A stretch of DNA of 7,308 nt, taken from the NCBI GenBank assembly GCA_021785115.1, contig JAJYGO010000205.1, forward strand, positions 1 to 7,308. The letters run 5' to 3'. Both the position numbers and the translations under genes were made by a program. The first letter of the stretch is position 1; every line of letters starts with the position of its first letter. The notes under the pieces were generated by a model. The model was given only the letters and a program-made list of their open reading frames with translations. It was not told the origin of the DNA and did no database searches. This stretch comes from Chloroflexota bacterium (GTDB lineage Bacteria > Chloroflexota > Limnocylindria > Limnocylindrales > CSP1-4). Positions 6,035 through 7,308 of this stretch are shown here, in pieces.

Positions 6035-6582
6035 CACGGGCCTCCCGTCGATCCGAGCCGCCGGCGCAACGTCGCCATCGCCTGCGTGGCGTGACTGCGC
6101 GCGGCACTCGCGCTCATGCCGAGCACCTCGCCGATCTCCTCGTAGGGCAGATCGGCGCGATACCGGAGGTAGACGACCGCGCGTTGCCGGACCGGCAGCC
6201 GGTCGACCTCTGCCCACACCGCCAGCCGCTCGTCCGATGCTCCGAGATCGGGCGCGAGGCGAGGCGGATCGGCGCGAAGCCGATCGAGCAGCGTGTGGCC
6301 GCGACGCCGCAGGCGATGCTGGTCCATCGCCAGGTGATAGAGGGTCCGAAAGGCCCACGCGTCCGGCGACTGCACCCGTGCATCCCGTTGCACCTCGGTC
6401 CACAGCCGCAGGAGCGTCTCCTGCACGGCGTCAGCGGCCTGTTCCTCACTCAGCCCGAGCCTGACCGCCAATCCCCACAGGTCACGGCCCCGCCGCGCGT
6501 GGAGATCCTCCACGAGCCGAGGATCGGCCCGGTCACCCACGATCGCGAGTTCGGAGAGCTGCTCGATCGCCATCACCCTCAT
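6034..6582 (-). CDS. ECF-type RNA polymerase sigma factor (sigma-70 family)
   Basis: This is a 182-aa protein, normal for an ECF sigma factor with only regions 2 and 4. Region 2 spans about residues 31-93 and includes the core-binding stretch EEQAADAVQETLLRLWTEV (46-64) and the promoter-melting part DAWAFRTLYHLAMDQHRLRRR (74-94). Region 4 spans about 120-175, with LPVRQRAVVYLRYRADLPYEEIGEVLGMSASAARSHATQAMATLRRRL providing the helix-turn-helix that reads the -35 element. Two ATG codons compete, at 6582 and 6573. Upstream there is an in-frame TGA at 6609-6607, so no much longer form exists, and neither start has a strong Shine-Dalgarno site. The gene overlaps the membrane partner gene downstream by one base (TGATG), so the two should be made in fixed ratio. 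The regulon is unknown, and I found no convincing self-type promoter upstream. Confidence 0.93.
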   Translation of the reverse strand: MRVMAIEQLSELAIVGDRADPRLVEDLHARRGRDLWGLAVRLGLSEEQAADAVQETLLRLWTEVQRDARVQSPDAWAFRTLYHLAMDQHRLRRRGHTLLDRLRADPPRLAPDLGASDERLAVWAEVDRLPVRQRAVVYLRYRADLPYEEIGEVLGMSASAARSHATQAMATLRRRLGSTGGP

Positions 6583-6706
6583 AGACGCCGGCGAGCGCCG
6601 TTTCGCTCAGTCCGGGGGTGGCCGGGTTCTGTCTCGAGGGACCGCCGTCCGGCTGTGCGGGCTGCCGTTCGAGGGGCTGACCCCCGCGCTCGTTCACTGC
6701 CACTGC

Positions 6707-6751
6707 GTCACTCTCCGGTATCGAATTGCCGCCCGTCACGCCATTGTCACG
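6707..6751. repeat. Repeated GTCAC words in the divergent promoter region
   Basis: GTCAC occurs at 6707-6711, 6735-6739 and 6746-6750, the last two extended to GTCACG and spaced exactly 11 bp apart, about one helical turn. A 10-bp palindrome CGACCGGTCG (6750-6759) abuts the last copy, and a CACTGC pair repeats in tandem at 6695-6706. These could be operator half-sites between divergent genes, but 5-6 bp words recur by chance. Confidence 0.25.
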
Positions 6752-6900
6752 ACCGGTCGGCGGCCACCCCGGCGAGCGGGCCGCACGGCCCACGTGGCCC
6801 GCCGGGGCCGTGACCATTGCCGCTGTCGGGGAGGGGCCTGGCGGGGCAGAGTGCGGGCAGCGTACGGCTCGACCGCACGCCTGACGTCCCAGCGCGGCAC

Positions 6901-6930
6901 ATGCCGCCGCATCCCGAGCCGCGGCGGCGT
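6901..6930 (+). promoter_or_regulatory. GC-rich hairpin just upstream of the ribosome binding site
   Basis: GCCGCCGC (6903-6910) pairs perfectly with GCGGCGGC (6921-6928) around a 10-base loop. The stem extends outward by a T-G wobble and an A-T pair to 6901-6930. Its 3' foot ends 5 bp before the AAGGAGG Shine-Dalgarno site (6936-6942) of the receiver-like gene. It could modulate ribosome access if transcription starts upstream of it. Promoter position is unknown, so the role is inferred. Confidence 0.4.
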
Positions 6931-6951
6931 TGCCGAAGGAGGTTCGCATGA
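6901..6951 (+). CDS. Possible 16-aa leader peptide overlapping the next start codon
   Basis: ATG at 6901 opens a frame of 16 codons, MPPHPEPRRRCRRRFA, whose TGA (6949-6951) overlaps the ATG of the next gene as ATGA. Six of the nine codons from 8 to 16 are arginine, and the CGA-AGG-AGG run doubles as the downstream Shine-Dalgarno site. There is no clear Shine-Dalgarno site before 6901 and the start lies in a predicted stem, so this may be chance. Confidence 0.2.
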   Translation: MPPHPEPRRRCRRRFA

Positions 6952-7308
6952 CCCGCGTCGTCGTCGTCCATCGCCAGCCGGACGTCGCCGCGGAACAGGC
7001 CGCGATCCTGCGCGGCGCGGGATACCAGGTCGAGGTCTGTGGCGGACCGACGAACGATCCCTGCCCCGTCGTCCACGATCTCCCGTGCCCGCTCGCGGAC
7101 GGAGCCGACGCGCTCGTCTACGAGGCGTGGGCGGCAGGCGACAGCGACGCCGGTCGGCAGCTCGTCGCGCACGTCCGCGACCTGTACGCCGACCTGCCGC
7201 TCGTGCTGACGGACGTCGACGGGAGTCTTTCCTGGGTCGAGACCGAGGGTCCCGAGCGCGTGACGCCCCTCGTCGGGAGGCCCGACGGGGATGCGCTGCT
7301 CGGCGCCG
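6948..7308 (+). CDS. Receiver-like (CheY-fold) protein lacking the phosphorylation site (3' partial)
   Basis: The first 120 residues are present and the gene runs off the right edge. AAGGAGG at 6936-6942, 5 bp before the ATG, gives a strong start. The order of elements follows a response-regulator receiver: strand TRVVVVHRQPD (2-12), helix VAAEQAAILRGAGY (13-26), strand QVEVCGG (27-33), strand ADALVYEAW (53-61), helix DAGRQLVAHVRDLYADLP (67-84), strand LVLTDVD (85-91), and a final VTPLVGRPDGDALLGA (105-120) resembling the switch strand before the last helix. The acidic pair after strand 1 is HRQ, the phosphoacceptor Asp position is Y58/E59, and the conserved Lys-Pro is R111-P112, so ordinary phosphotransfer is unlikely. 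Cysteines C31, C39 and C47 are exactly eight residues apart. From memory, related short proteins occur in Chloroflexota without assigned function. Confidence 0.75.
   Translation, partial: MTRVVVVHRQPDVAAEQAAILRGAGYQVEVCGGPTNDPCPVVHDLPCPLADGADALVYEAWAAGDSDAGRQLVAHVRDLYADLPLVLTDVDGSLSWVETEGPERVTPLVGRPDGDALLGA

Larger units (their letters stand above)
6583..6947. promoter_or_regulatory. 365-bp divergent intergenic region
   Basis: This stretch separates the minus-strand sigma gene from the plus-strand receiver-like gene and must hold both promoters. No open frame here looks real apart from a possible 16-codon leader (6901-6951). I see no convincing -35/-10 pair on either strand. The least GC-rich part is 6716-6750 (GGTATCGAATTG, CCATTGTCAC), the best place to look for a promoter. 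It also carries repeated GTCAC words, a 10-bp palindrome CGACCGGTCG at 6750-6759, and a 5' leader hairpin near the right end. Confidence 0.5.

Noticed and set aside
4787..6094. 435-codon open frame on the plus strand
   Set aside because: It is antisense to the DUF4232-like membrane protein, which has a clear helix, domains, start site and operon context. The plus-strand translation is low-complexity Arg/Gly/Asp sequence.
6035..6403. N-terminal extension of the membrane protein to an ATG at 6403
   Set aside because: The extra 123 residues are Arg/Ala/Ser-rich noise read out of frame through the sigma gene. The start at 6034 has a Shine-Dalgarno site and the typical TGATG coupling.
6774..6803. 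CACGTG-centred GC-rich inverted segments as an operator or terminator
   Set aside because: Only short stems of about 6-8 bp form around 6777-6800, with mismatched flanks, which is expected by chance at this base composition.
5773..6813. 346-codon open frame on the plus strand across the sigma gene
   Set aside because: It is opposite the complete sigma factor and part of its partner, with no domain and no ribosome site. It is a shadow frame.

Overview
This window is very GC-rich, densely coded bacterial chromosome. A MalT-like LuxR regulator, a deazaflavin (F420)-dependent nitroreductase-family protein, an ECF sigma factor with a DUF4232-like membrane partner, and GTG/ATG starts behind clear Shine-Dalgarno sites all fit a high-GC Chloroflexota (Limnocylindria-like) or, less likely, an actinobacterium. 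The lineage is inferred from gene content and protein style, not from a marker gene. I see no rRNA, tRNA, CRISPR array, insertion sequence or phage gene.

Layout. (1) 1-1953 (+) is the C-terminal 650 residues of a large MalT/LuxR-type ATP-dependent regulator whose NTPase domain lies off the left edge. (2) A 117-bp spacer holds two hairpins. (3) 2071-3924 (+) is a compact four-gene unit: an 89-aa small protein, a Ddn-type F420-dependent oxidoreductase (14-bp overlap), a four-helix membrane protein (4-bp gap) and a roughly six-helix membrane protein (28-bp gap). (4) 3925-4141 is a spacer with a short open frame behind a good Shine-Dalgarno site, possibly a small gene or the remnant of a fifth operon member. 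(5) 4142-4684 (+) is a RimJ/RimL-type GNAT acetyltransferase. (6) 4685-4804 is a convergent spacer with an imperfect direct repeat and a perfect 9-bp stem. (7) On the minus strand, a sigma factor (6582-6034) is translationally coupled by TGATG to a single-pass membrane protein (6034-4805) with two extracytoplasmic beta-type domains. (8) 6583-6947 is a divergent promoter region. (9) From 6948 (+) to the edge is a receiver-like protein without the phosphorylation residues.

How the parts may work together. The regulator reads toward the four-gene unit, so it may control that F420-linked redox/membrane cassette; this is inference from adjacency. The sigma factor and its partner look like a cell-surface signalling pair in which the membrane protein stands where an anti-sigma factor normally sits but lacks the zinc-binding anti-sigma motif. 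The atypical receiver protein, divergent from the sigma gene, has three evenly spaced cysteines and may be preceded by a 5' leader hairpin and a tiny overlapping leader frame. No complete known defence, biosynthetic or mobile system is present. The most unusual items are the sigma/membrane partner pair and the cysteine-bearing pseudo-receiver.
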